Source of the DNA: Bacteroidia bacterium
GTDB lineage: Bacteria; Bacteroidota; Bacteroidia; SpSt-205
Assembly (NCBI GenBank): GCA_025057135.1
Contig: JANWXY010000034.1
Span: forward strand, 1 to 38,937
DNA length: 38,937 bases
Direction of reading: 5' to 3'
This document shows, piece after piece, positions 16,836-24,775 of the stretch. The first letter of the stretch is position 1, and each line of letters starts with the position of its first letter. The notes below the pieces were generated by a model. That model did not search any database, was not told the DNA's origin, and saw only the letters and a list, made by a program, of their open reading frames with translations. The position numbers were made by a program, and so were the translations under genes.

Positions 16836-17746
16836 TACTTGTAAATGCCGACCGTAAGCCGTCCAGCGCTATCCTTCCCCGCCCGGTACATGCCAGAGGT
16901 GTTGAAGTGGAAAAACACCTCCCCCTGAGGTGATACTGCTATCACTCCGCCTGTGCCACCGATACTCTCCAAGCGCTCCTTGAAGGCGCTCTGAATAGCC
17001 GCCGCCGGAGTCATCTTAGCATAGCGAATCCGCGCCGCTATATCATAGGTCAGCACACTACGGATAAAGTATTCCCCATATCCTGTGGCAGAAAGGGCAA
17101 TAACACCATTTTCTGCATAGGTACCTGCCCCGATAATCGGACTGTCTCCGACGCGACTAACTTTTTTCCCGGCGATGCCTCCCGTAGAGGTCGCAGCAGC
17201 GAGATTGCCATATTTGTCCAGAGCGACCGCTCCAACTGTGCCCTGGGTAACCACACCTGGTGAAATCGTAGGGACTTCATTCCGCAAAGGGGGAAGCGCC
17301 CATATCCGAGCCAAGCTATCCGCCCCCTCCCCTACAATAAATACATGGGAAGTTCGCTCCATCACTAGGCGGGCAAGGGTAATCGGATTACGCACACCTC
17401 GTACAGCTGCCACAGCCCCCGTTCGCCGCGTTTTGCCATCCATGATAGAAGCGTCCATTTCTATAAAACCGCGCTCGTTGAGATAGGAACCTATACCTGC
17501 ATCAAACCATCCCGCATCTTCCAGTCGCCGGACGGCGATTTCTACTACCTCCAAGGCTAAGCGCCCCTCGCTTAGAAGCCGATGGGCCTCTTCTACGACA
17601 TCTCGGAGGTAGGCTTCTATTTGCTTGGCTTTCTCGGAGGGCAAATTTTCAGGTGTCATATTACCAGCCCCTCCATGGATAGCCACGGCAATCGGTTGAG
17701 CCATCATGAGACCCAGAAGCAGGCAAAATCGCTTAGTGAAGGGCAT
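16835..17746 (-). CDS. Isoaspartyl peptidase / L-asparaginase (Ntn hydrolase), exported
   Basis: A 303-residue member of the plant-type asparaginase (T2) family, made as a precursor that cleaves itself before a catalytic threonine. VAIHGGAGN (21-29), DAGIGSYLN (82-90), the cleavage site TQGTVGAVALD with Thr170 as predicted nucleophile, and the TSTGG loop (186-190) are all intact. A signal peptide (LLLGLMMA, cut before Gln) indicates export to the periplasm, where it would remove isoaspartyl-dipeptides or asparagine. A later Met at 17707 would lose most of the signal. It overlaps the end of the upstream PQQ gene by 14 nt and the start of the AAA gene by 1 nt. Confidence 0.92.
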   Translation of the reverse strand: MPFTKRFCLLLGLMMAQPIAVAIHGGAGNMTPENLPSEKAKQIEAYLRDVVEEAHRLLSEGRLALEVVEIAVRRLEDAGWFDAGIGSYLNERGFIEMDASIMDGKTRRTGAVAAVRGVRNPITLARLVMERTSHVFIVGEGADSLARIWALPPLRNEVPTISPGVVTQGTVGAVALDKYGNLAAATSTGGIAGKKVSRVGDSPIIGAGTYAENGVIALSATGYGEYFIRSVLTYDIAARIRYAKMTPAAAIQSAFKERLESIGGTGGVIAVSPQGEVFFHFNTSGMYRAGKDSAGRLTVGIYK

Positions 17747-18839
17747 AGAGCGTACCTGCCGTGCTCAGCACATACACCGAACCATCTAAAATGTGGGCTG
17801 CTGCTTGCACCGGCGCATCCAGCTTGGTCTTCCAAGCGACTTTCCCTGTCGGTATCTCTATAGCGTAAAACTGACTATCCATTCCTCCGATATACAGAAA
17901 ACCTTCTGCCAGAGCTGGTGAAGCTTTGAAAGCGCTCTTGATGCGAAATGTCCATTTCTCCTGTCCAGTCTTGCTATCCAGCGCTGCTAAAAGTCCGGAC
18001 TCACTGGCTACGAAAACTACATCTATATCTTCCGACAGAGCAGGAGAGCCCGTAACCTTCCCCCCAGTATTGTATCGCCAGAGCTCTTTGCCAGTTTTAG
18101 CGTCTAAGGCATAAAGATTCCCATCGTCACTCCCAAAATACACAATACCCTCAGCAACCACTGGGGTGGTATTGACTTCGTTTTCTGTTTTGAACTGCCA
18201 TATGGGCTTTCCTTCCTTGAGAGAAAGGGCATATAAAGTGTAGTCATCAGAACCGATATAGACGATACCTTCTGCGATAGCGGCACCGGATTGCACTACA
18301 CGCCCTGTGGTATATTCCCAAAGTTTCTCGCCTGTATTTCTATTCAAAGCGTAGACATTATAGTCATGGCTTCCGAAGACGATGATGTCGCCCGTCGCAG
18401 AGGGAGGACTTTGTACGGAGGCGTTTGTCTGGAAGCGCCAAAGCTCCCTCTTGCTTTCATCCAGCGCATAAAAGTAGCCATCATCACTGCCGAAATACAC
18501 CTTACCTTCATAATAAGCTGCTGGACAGGCGGCAATATCCCCAGTGGTATATTTCCAGAAGACTTTTCCATCGCTAATGTTGATGGCATACATGTTTTTA
18601 TCCTTGCCACCGACATACACTCGGGTGCCAGCCGCTATCGGGGCTGCAGTTTCTGCGACTCCGCCTTGTATCTTTACTTGCCAGCGGATGCCGTTTAGCT
18701 TAGGGAGGGCTTTCGTACGGAAAGCTCCGGTCCGCCGAGCTATACTTCGGTAAAAGCGAATGTTGCGATTGAGCTCTTCCTTCGCCTGGGGGTCCGGTTG
18801 GGCCCACAGAAAAGCTATTAGGATAGCTGCGTAGCGCAT
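17733..18839 (-). CDS. PQQ-repeat beta-propeller protein (BamB-like)
   Basis: A 368-residue exported protein with a short signal peptide ending FLWA before Gln and no lipobox. Eight PQQ-like repeats of about 40 residues follow, with recurring GSDDGxLYALD and GKxLWxY elements, giving a predicted eight-bladed propeller that fills the protein. Unlike PQQ dehydrogenases there are no obvious cofactor-binding or catalytic domains, so a scaffold role such as BamB in outer-membrane assembly is possible; BamB itself is a lipoprotein, so the name is not applied. First gene of the operon with the isoaspartyl peptidase and the AAA ATPase, driven by a promoter box 4 nt before the ATG. Confidence 0.88.
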   Translation of the reverse strand: MRYAAILIAFLWAQPDPQAKEELNRNIRFYRSIARRTGAFRTKALPKLNGIRWQVKIQGGVAETAAPIAAGTRVYVGGKDKNMYAINISDGKVFWKYTTGDIAACPAAYYEGKVYFGSDDGYFYALDESKRELWRFQTNASVQSPPSATGDIIVFGSHDYNVYALNRNTGEKLWEYTTGRVVQSGAAIAEGIVYIGSDDYTLYALSLKEGKPIWQFKTENEVNTTPVVAEGIVYFGSDDGNLYALDAKTGKELWRYNTGGKVTGSPALSEDIDVVFVASESGLLAALDSKTGQEKWTFRIKSAFKASPALAEGFLYIGGMDSQFYAIEIPTGKVAWKTKLDAPVQAAAHILDGSVYVLSTAGTLYALH

Positions 18840-18843
18840 AGCG

Positions 18844-18851
18844 CAAAAATA
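18844..18851 (-). promoter_or_regulatory. -7 box of the PQQ/asparaginase/AAA operon, leaderless spacing
   Basis: Minus-strand TATTTTTG is an exact TAnnTTTG match and ends 4 nt before the ATG at 18839. It lies in the 50-nt gap downstream of pruA and predicts a message starting at the PQQ start codon. Confidence 0.67.
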
Positions 18852-18889
18852 CTACTAAGGGTATAGAAGGGCGACTCTCAGAAAATGCC

Positions 18890-20503
18890 TTATCCCATAA
18901 AAGGATAGCGATAATCCAGAGGAGGGAGAAAGTTTTCCTTGATAGCTCTGGGGGAAAGCCAACGGATGAGATTCCATGGGGAGCCTGCTTTATCATTTGT
19001 GCCCGAAGCTCGAGCACCGCCGAAAGGCTGCTGATTGACTACTGCACCTGTAGGTTTATCGTTTATGTAGATATTGCCGGCGCTATAGCGGAGGGCATCC
19101 AAGGCATAGCCAATCACTTGTCTATCCTGCGCCCAGATGGCGCCCGTGAGCCCATAAGGCGAGGTTTCATCCAACAGGCGTAAGCTCTCTTGCCATTCCT
19201 GGTCGGGATAAATATACACCGTCAGCACCGGGCCAAAAATCTCTTCCTCCATGAGCCGATGCTTAGGATTTTGAGTGAGAAACAGTGTAGGTTGAATGAA
19301 ATAGCCCTCAGAGTCATCATACTCTCCACCTTGCAAGAGAGTGAGGCTGGGATCGCTTTTACCGAGTTCTATGTAAGAGGCGATTTTATCAAAAGCCTTT
19401 TTGTCAATCACGGCTGTGATGAAGTTGGAAAAATCTTCGGGCGGTCCCATACGAAAGCTGCGCATCATTTCAGTCAAATGACCTAAAATTTCTTCTGCCC
19501 GAGAAGCAGGGAGATAAGCTCTGGAAGCTGCTGAACATTTCTGCCCCTGGTATTCGTAAGCACCGCGAGCCAGTGCTACCGCCACCGCTCGGCTATCAGC
19601 TGAGGCATGCACCCATACAAAATCTTTACCACCCGTCTCTGCAACGACTCTTGGATAGTTACGATACGCAGAAAGGCTTTCGCCGATGCGCCGCCATAGA
19701 TGATTGAGGGTTGCCGTAGACCCCGTAAAGTGAAGCCCAGCAAATGCAGGATGAGACAGAGCCACCTCCGATAGAGTGGGACCTGAAACTACAAGCATAT
19801 TTATTACCCCTTCGGGAAGTCCCGCCTCCAGCAGAATCTCCAAAATCACCCGAGCCGAATAAAGCTGAGATTCCGCTGGCTTCCATATAATCACATTTCC
19901 CAAGAGGGCGGGCGCCGTAGGCAGATTCCCTGCAATAGAAGCAAAATTGAAAGGGGTGATCGCCAAGACGAACCCCTCTAATGGACGATAATCCATGCGA
20001 TTCTTCGTGGCGGATGGGCTGTACGGCTGCCAACGCATGAGCCATTCTGCGTAATGCACATTGAAGCGCCAAAAGTCCGCCAGCTCTGCGATGATATCAA
20101 TCTCAGACTGGAAAACCGTTTTGGACTGCCCTATCATACAGGCAGCATTAGCACGAGCGCGGTGTTTTTGAGTGAGTAAGTCCGCTGCCTTGAGGAAAAT
20201 CTCTGCGCGCCGCTCAAAACTCCATCGGCTCCATTCCCGATGGGCTTTTAGCGCCGCATGAATAGCCCTTTGCACCGCCTCATGACCTACTCTATATGCT
20301 GTACCTAAAACATGAGCCCGCCGATGAGGGGCTGTCATAGGAAATGGCTCCCCCTCTAAGAATTCCCCTCCTACATAACTGCGCACCTCTACCAGACGAC
20401 TATATGCCTCCGCAAGGGCCGCTTCTAAACTCTGTCTCTCGGGTGAGCCTGGTGCATGGGATAAAACAGGCTCGTTAGCTGGCATGGGAAAGTTCCATTC
20501 CAC
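18890..20503 (-). CDS. pruA: L-glutamate gamma-semialdehyde dehydrogenase
   Basis: A 537-residue enzyme that oxidises glutamate gamma-semialdehyde (from proline or ornithine) to glutamate with NAD. It is the stand-alone form without a proline dehydrogenase domain. The ALDH core is complete: ITPFNFASIAGNLP (182-195), GSTAT (261-265), catalytic E289 in AETGGKDF, catalytic C323 in GQKCSAASRAY and the C-terminal PFGGARASGTNDK motif typical of this subfamily. The start is GTG at 20503, decided by a promoter box ending 4 nt before it and by the usual length of the family. A later Met at codon 7 is possible. The arginase upstream on the same strand yields ornithine, which can feed this step. Confidence 0.93.
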   Translation of the reverse strand: MEWNFPMPANEPVLSHAPGSPERQSLEAALAEAYSRLVEVRSYVGGEFLEGEPFPMTAPHRRAHVLGTAYRVGHEAVQRAIHAALKAHREWSRWSFERRAEIFLKAADLLTQKHRARANAACMIGQSKTVFQSEIDIIAELADFWRFNVHYAEWLMRWQPYSPSATKNRMDYRPLEGFVLAITPFNFASIAGNLPTAPALLGNVIIWKPAESQLYSARVILEILLEAGLPEGVINMLVVSGPTLSEVALSHPAFAGLHFTGSTATLNHLWRRIGESLSAYRNYPRVVAETGGKDFVWVHASADSRAVAVALARGAYEYQGQKCSAASRAYLPASRAEEILGHLTEMMRSFRMGPPEDFSNFITAVIDKKAFDKIASYIELGKSDPSLTLLQGGEYDDSEGYFIQPTLFLTQNPKHRLMEEEIFGPVLTVYIYPDQEWQESLRLLDETSPYGLTGAIWAQDRQVIGYALDALRYSAGNIYINDKPTGAVVNQQPFGGARASGTNDKAGSPWNLIRWLSPRAIKENFLPPLDYRYPFMG

Positions 20504-20507
20504 GCTA

Positions 20508-20515
20508 CAAAGGTA
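20508..20515 (-). promoter_or_regulatory. -7 box of pruA, leaderless GTG start
   Basis: Minus-strand TACCTTTG is an exact TAnnTTTG match and ends 4 nt before the GTG at 20503. A leaderless GTG start is unusual. The box lies in the 25-nt gap after queF, so pruA is probably transcribed separately. Confidence 0.66.
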
Positions 20516-20528
20516 CTCTGTAAAAACT

Positions 20529-20954
20529 TCAAGGTAGCAACCTTTGGGTCTCTAAGGGCAGAGCACTGATATCACCCCGAGCTAAATGAACCGTGGTCAA
20601 GATGCCCCCGCGGATATTGTAGCGTAGGGTTAGCCGCATATACCGAGGGGCTAAAACTGCCCATAAGTCTTCAAATATCAGGTCTGCCACAGGCTCTTGA
20701 AAAATCTCCTCGTTACGGTAGCTGAAAAGGTACATTTTGAAGGACTTGAGTTCTATACAGCGGTCAGAAGGTATGTACCACACATCCAGGGTACCAATAT
20801 CAGGAAGTCCAGTGCCAGGACATACTGCGCTAAACTCCTCTGTGTGCAGATGAATAAGCTGCGGCTGTTCTGTGACAAAGGAAAAAGTCTCTAAGATGCC
20901 GCGCCTTTCAGGCGAACGGACCTCTTCGCGCGTATCAGCGATGCGAATCGGCAT
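20529..20954 (-). CDS. queF: NADPH-dependent 7-cyano-7-deazaguanine reductase QueF
   Basis: A 141-residue unimodular QueF that reduces the nitrile of preQ0 to the aminomethyl of preQ1 in queuosine synthesis. The sequence shows the catalytic Cys45 in FSAVCPGTGLPD, the catalytic Asp52, and the QueF motif ELKSFK (68-73), followed by YLFSYRNEEIFQE with the substrate-binding glutamate. Length fits the short T-fold type. It follows rluB by 3 nt and is the last gene of the arginase-membrane protein-rluB-queF run. Both rluB and queF act on RNA or its precursors, which may explain the pairing. Confidence 0.96.
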   Translation of the reverse strand: MPIRIADTREEVRSPERRGILETFSFVTEQPQLIHLHTEEFSAVCPGTGLPDIGTLDVWYIPSDRCIELKSFKMYLFSYRNEEIFQEPVADLIFEDLWAVLAPRYMRLTLRYNIRGGILTTVHLARGDISALPLETQRLLP

Positions 20955-20957
20955 AGC

Positions 20958-21857
20958 TTATGACTGAGTACTGTTTTTCGGATTAGGAAGCATTTTCAAC
21001 CATCCAACCTCCTGAGGAGTAAGGTAACGCCACTGTCCACGTGGCACGCCTTTCCGATTAATAGGTCCAAATGCAATCCTATCCAAGGATTTCACCCTAT
21101 ATCCTAAATGCTCTAACATACGCCGCACGATGTGCTTGCGCCCTAAATGCACTGTGAGAAGTAGCGTGTATGGGTCCTCTAACTCGGCTGCATCAGCCTG
21201 AGCTACACCATCAGATAAGGGTATGCCCTCCAGTAGGCGACGAAGGATTTTTTCATTCATCGGCTTGACAGTAGTCACTCGGTATGTGCGTGGTACCTTA
21301 GTGCTTGGATGCAGGAGCTTCTGGGCGAGACTCCCATCATTCGTCAGCAGAAGGATACCTGTGGTATTTCTATCTAAACGTCCGATGGGATAAAGCCTCA
21401 CTGGCGGCGCCCCTTCTAAGAGGCTCATAACCGTTTGGCGTCCTTTTTCATCTCGGAGCGTGCATATGGTGTTCTTAGGCTTATTGAGCAAAATATAAAC
21501 AGGCTTCTCAGGGCGAATGACATTTCCCCGATAGGTAACAACATCTCTTTTCGTATCCACATAGAGCCATGGCTCTTTTACGACTTGCTGATTGACGGTC
21601 ACTTGACCATTTAGAATGATATTCACAGCCTTACGGCGAGAAGCCACACCTGCAAGCGCAAGAAAACGGACGAGGCGAACCTTCTCCGGGAGAGACTCCT
21701 GAGGAGAAGTGGGTTTGGGACGAGGGGAGATGGGTTGTTTAGCTGAGCTCTTTTGAGAAGGGACGCGCATATTTGATTGACGACGCGACTCCTGCGATTG
21801 GGCTGAAGAAGCCTTGCGAGAAATAGGGCTCCATTTTTTCTCGGACTTATCTTTCAT
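20958..21857 (-). CDS. rluB: 23S rRNA pseudouridine synthase, RluB/RsuA family
   Basis: A 299-residue pseudouridine synthase that modifies uridine in large rRNA; RluB of E. coli acts on 23S U2605. A basic Ser/Pro/Lys-rich tail of about 55 residues precedes an S4 RNA-binding domain (about 60-105, VRLVRFLALAGVASRRKA). The catalytic domain has the GRLDRNTTG motif with catalytic Asp162. The N-terminal low-complexity extension is common in Bacteroidota versions and may bind rRNA. An RsuA-like specificity for 16S cannot be ruled out. It sits 29 nt after the small membrane protein and 3 nt before queF. Confidence 0.92.
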   Translation of the reverse strand: MKDKSEKKWSPISRKASSAQSQESRRQSNMRVPSQKSSAKQPISPRPKPTSPQESLPEKVRLVRFLALAGVASRRKAVNIILNGQVTVNQQVVKEPWLYVDTKRDVVTYRGNVIRPEKPVYILLNKPKNTICTLRDEKGRQTVMSLLEGAPPVRLYPIGRLDRNTTGILLLTNDGSLAQKLLHPSTKVPRTYRVTTVKPMNEKILRRLLEGIPLSDGVAQADAAELEDPYTLLLTVHLGRKHIVRRMLEHLGYRVKSLDRIAFGPINRKGVPRGQWRYLTPQEVGWLKMLPNPKNSTQS

Positions 21858-21886
21858 GAGCGAAAAAGAAAGGTACGATTTTTCCG

Positions 21887-22426
21887 TCAGGGGAGATTTC
21901 GTCTCTCCCAGTGCCGAGCAGCGAAACCTACATTCAGGCCAAACTGAAAGATGGCGAAAGGAGCGAGTCTGAAGATTCTCGGCTCCAAAAGAAGGTGCGG
22001 CTCCACAATCCCTCCATATGCTTGACGAAAGATATGCTGGTATCCGAGGGTCAGCCCCGGCGCAAAAGCAAAAGAGGGCTTTTCACCTCTCAGCCCCCAT
22101 GCCTGTCCCGCGCCATGCAGGCCTACCCAGAATCCCTGGGGACTATAAGCCGGACGCCAAACATAATACCTCACCCCTATCCTTCCAATGCCTCCCCGGG
22201 TCGGTAGGCGCCGATAGTAGCTTCCACTTAGAATAAAAGTCAGTCCATCCCATCTATGCCGCTCTACGGAAGCAATAAAAGGAGGAGCCCAACGAAAAAG
22301 GCGATATTCCGCAGTCAAACGATACTCTCGCCACAGGAAACTCAGCGCATCGGCTTTCAGGACATACCGCGCTGGCAATTGCCCCCAAAGTAGGAGCAGT
22401 AGGGCTGTACTACTCCAAAGTGGCAC
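21887..22426 (-). CDS. Small outer-membrane beta-barrel-like protein
   Basis: A protein of about 179 residues, start chosen at GTG 22426 because the residues that follow (a Leu-rich stretch ending LLLLLWG before Gln) form a signal peptide. The frame is open to an ATG at 22477, but that start would lie well inside the arginase gene. The mature part has amphipathic strands with aromatic girdles (YRLTAEYRLFRW, ILSGSYYRRLP, GVRYYVWRPAY) and resembles the DUF3575-like small barrels of Bacteroidota. It overlaps the end of the arginase gene by 17 nt. Function is unknown; a structural or stress-related outer-membrane role is a guess. Confidence 0.65.
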   Translation of the reverse strand: MPLWSSTALLLLLWGQLPARYVLKADALSFLWREYRLTAEYRLFRWAPPFIASVERHRWDGLTFILSGSYYRRLPTRGGIGRIGVRYYVWRPAYSPQGFWVGLHGAGQAWGLRGEKPSFAFAPGLTLGYQHIFRQAYGGIVEPHLLLEPRIFRLAPFAIFQFGLNVGFAARHWERRNLP

Positions 22427-23348
22427 GGCCGTCTTCCAACTGTCCGTCAATAAAAGGGCGAATGCTTCCGTAGGCAAAAAGAGCCGTTTGATTTTCTCGG
22501 TCTAAAAGGGGATTGATTTCGGTGACTTCTAAAAAGCGGACTTTTTCTATGGCAAAAAGTTCATTTAGCAGATTGCGAACATGAGCTATGCTAAGCCCGC
22601 CGGGAGCTGTACTACCCGTCCCTCTCGCGAAACTGGGGTCCCAAACATCTACATCAAAGCTGACATATATAGCCTCTACCCTCTGCACAAGCATATGGAT
22701 AGCTTCCACAGCAGGGGTAATCCCCACCCTCACGACATCAGCAGCGGTGAAATGGGGCATATTTGCCCGAGTGATAATGTCCATCTCAGGAGGCTCATAG
22801 CTACGCAAACCGATAAATACTACGTCCTCAGCTGAAATGACGGGCTGTACGAGCGACTCCCACTCATTCCAAGTAAAAGCCGGTACGGGATGAAAACGCT
22901 CCGTGTTTAGCCCGGTCACCATCGCCAAGGGCATTCCATGAAGATTCCCAGAGGGTGAAGTGGCGGGATTGTGAAGGTCAGCATGAGCGTCTATCCATAC
23001 GACTCCTATGCGCCCTACTCGGCGATGTAGCTCAGGCAAAATACATCCCGCCCAGCTGTGATCACCAGTGAGGAAGAGAACTTTCTCTAACCCCGGGAGT
23101 GAGCGTATGGTTTCCCGTACCTGCCCAGCAAACTCCATCCATGCATCTAAGCGGCGCGCATACACATGACGCCCTGTCTCTATCCAAACAGGCTTTTTTT
23201 CCACAGGGGATAGGAGTACGTGGTCTGCTTCTATCCATGCTAAGTGCTTGTAGTACAGACCCAGTGCGTACCAACTCTGTATAGCAGAAGCTCCTCCAGG
23301 CTGTCCCGCGCCCCAATCACAAGCAATGCCAACTACCTGAAGGCTCAT
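22410..23348 (-). CDS. Arginase-family ureohydrolase, likely arginase
   Basis: A 312-residue manganese ureohydrolase; the closest fit is arginase (arginine to ornithine and urea), though agmatinase or formimidoylglutamase activity cannot be excluded. The metal ligands are in place: H97 (TGDHS), D120, H122 and D124 (WIDAHADLHNP), and D232 and D234 (SFDVDVWDP). SGNLHGMPLA and the late NPLLDRENQTA stretch fit arginase. It is divergent from arginine decarboxylase by 38 nt, so the two genes compete for arginine. No clear TAnnTTTG box was found before this ATG. Confidence 0.88.
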   Translation of the reverse strand: MSLQVVGIACDWGAGQPGGASAIQSWYALGLYYKHLAWIEADHVLLSPVEKKPVWIETGRHVYARRLDAWMEFAGQVRETIRSLPGLEKVLFLTGDHSWAGCILPELHRRVGRIGVVWIDAHADLHNPATSPSGNLHGMPLAMVTGLNTERFHPVPAFTWNEWESLVQPVISAEDVVFIGLRSYEPPEMDIITRANMPHFTAADVVRVGITPAVEAIHMLVQRVEAIYVSFDVDVWDPSFARGTGSTAPGGLSIAHVRNLLNELFAIEKVRFLEVTEINPLLDRENQTALFAYGSIRPFIDGQLEDGRATLE

Positions 23349-23374
23349 ACAGTACTCATTTTACATTTTCGTCT

Positions 23375-23382
23375 CATATTTG
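23375..23382 (+). promoter_or_regulatory. -7-like box of arginine decarboxylase, leaderless GTG start
   Basis: CATATTTG differs from TAnnTTTG at the first base only and ends 4 nt before the GTG start at 23387, the same spacing as in the other leaderless genes here. It lies in the 38-nt gap to the divergent arginase. Confidence 0.5.
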
Positions 23383-23386
23383 CGTC

Positions 23387-24775
23387 GTGCAAAGTTATGC
23401 CGAGTTTTTAGACCTGAGTGTTGATTTTCCGCAAGAGCCTTTCGAGGTCATAGATGATGAGTTGCACTTTCACGGCATCAACCTTATAGAACTGGTGGAA
23501 ACTTTTGGCACACCCCTTCGGCTCACTTATTTACCAATCATCGGGAAAAAGATTCAACAGGCTCGGCTCTATTTCCAAGAGGCTTTTCTAAAAAATGACT
23601 ATCATGGTCAGTATATCTACGCCTATTGTACCAAAAGCTCCCATTTCCGCCATATCCTGGAGGAGGTACTCAAGCATGGAGTCCAAATAGAAACTTCCTC
23701 CGCCTTTGACATGGAGATTATAGAGTCTTTGGAACGGCGAGGGCTAATATCTAAAAAAGAGACTATGATTATTAGCAATGGCTACAAAACCCCCGCTTAT
23801 GCCCAGCGAATCGTGGACCTTTTACATGACGGCTTCGAAAATCTGATACCCGTTTTAGACACGAAACGGGAGATAAACTTTTACATTAGTGAGTTAGATG
23901 TCCCTGCCAAACTGGGCATCCGGGTCTCCATAGAAGAGCGCCCAGACTTCCCCGTTTATACAAGTAGGCTTGGTATTCGTCCGGACGATGTGATAGACTT
24001 ATACTTAGAAAAAATCAAGCCTAATCCCAATCTCCAACTCGTCATGCTTCACTCCTTCATCAGCTCAGGGATACGAGACACGCCATACTACTGGAACGAG
24101 CTGGATAAAATGATAAACCTCTACTGCGAGCTCAAAAAAGAAGCACCTTCTCTGCGCTACTTCAATATTGGTGGGGGCATGCCCTTCAGAAGTTCGCTGG
24201 ATTTTGACTTTGACTATCCTTATGTAATAGGAGAAATTGTGCGACGACTTAAAGTGGCGTGTGCTCAACACGGCGTAGAGGAGCCCGATATCATCTCAGA
24301 GTTCGGAAGTTACACGGTCGCGGAGTCTGGTGCGGTTCTTTTCAAGGTGTTAGAGAGGAAGCGCCAAAATGACCGAGAAAGCTGGCTCATTTTAGATGGA
24401 AGCCTGATGACGATTTTACCAGACATTTGGGCTTTGAAGCAGCGATACATCATCCTTCCGCTCAATAACTGGAGCGCCGAGTACGAAAGAGTCATCTTAG
24501 GGGGGATTACATGCGATGAACTGGATTTTTACCACACTGATGCTCATACAAATGTGCTCTTTTTGCCTAAGACACGGAAGGAGATGTATATCGGCTTTTT
24601 CCACACAGGTGCATATCAAGAGGCCCTCAGCGGAGTAGGAGGAATTCACCACTGCTTGATACCTACGCCGCGACACATACTCATTCGGCGAGATAGGGAT
24701 GGGCAACCCCACTTTGAGGTTCTGTACGAGGAGCAAAACAGCAAGCAGGTTCTGAAAATTTTAGGCTACTCATGA
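23387..24775 (+). CDS. speA: Arginine decarboxylase (PLP-dependent, Bacteroidota type)
   Basis: A 462-residue fold-type III PLP enzyme that decarboxylates arginine to agmatine for polyamine synthesis. It is shorter than E. coli SpeA and matches the compact Bacteroidota form. The cofactor lysine is K83 in YAYCTKSSHF, and a Gly-rich phosphate-binding stretch NIGGGMPF and a late EFGSYTVAESG (active-site region) follow. The start is GTG at 23387, supported by the promoter box 4 nt upstream. It overlaps folD as ATGA, so the two are co-translated. A related diaminopimelate or carboxynorspermidine decarboxylase is less likely given the neighbouring arginase. Confidence 0.88.
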   Translation: MQSYAEFLDLSVDFPQEPFEVIDDELHFHGINLIELVETFGTPLRLTYLPIIGKKIQQARLYFQEAFLKNDYHGQYIYAYCTKSSHFRHILEEVLKHGVQIETSSAFDMEIIESLERRGLISKKETMIISNGYKTPAYAQRIVDLLHDGFENLIPVLDTKREINFYISELDVPAKLGIRVSIEERPDFPVYTSRLGIRPDDVIDLYLEKIKPNPNLQLVMLHSFISSGIRDTPYYWNELDKMINLYCELKKEAPSLRYFNIGGGMPFRSSLDFDFDYPYVIGEIVRRLKVACAQHGVEEPDIISEFGSYTVAESGAVLFKVLERKRQNDRESWLILDGSLMTILPDIWALKQRYIILPLNNWSAEYERVILGGITCDELDFYHTDAHTNVLFLPKTRKEMYIGFFHTGAYQEALSGVGGIHHCLIPTPRHILIRRDRDGQPHFEVLYEEQNSKQVLKILGYS

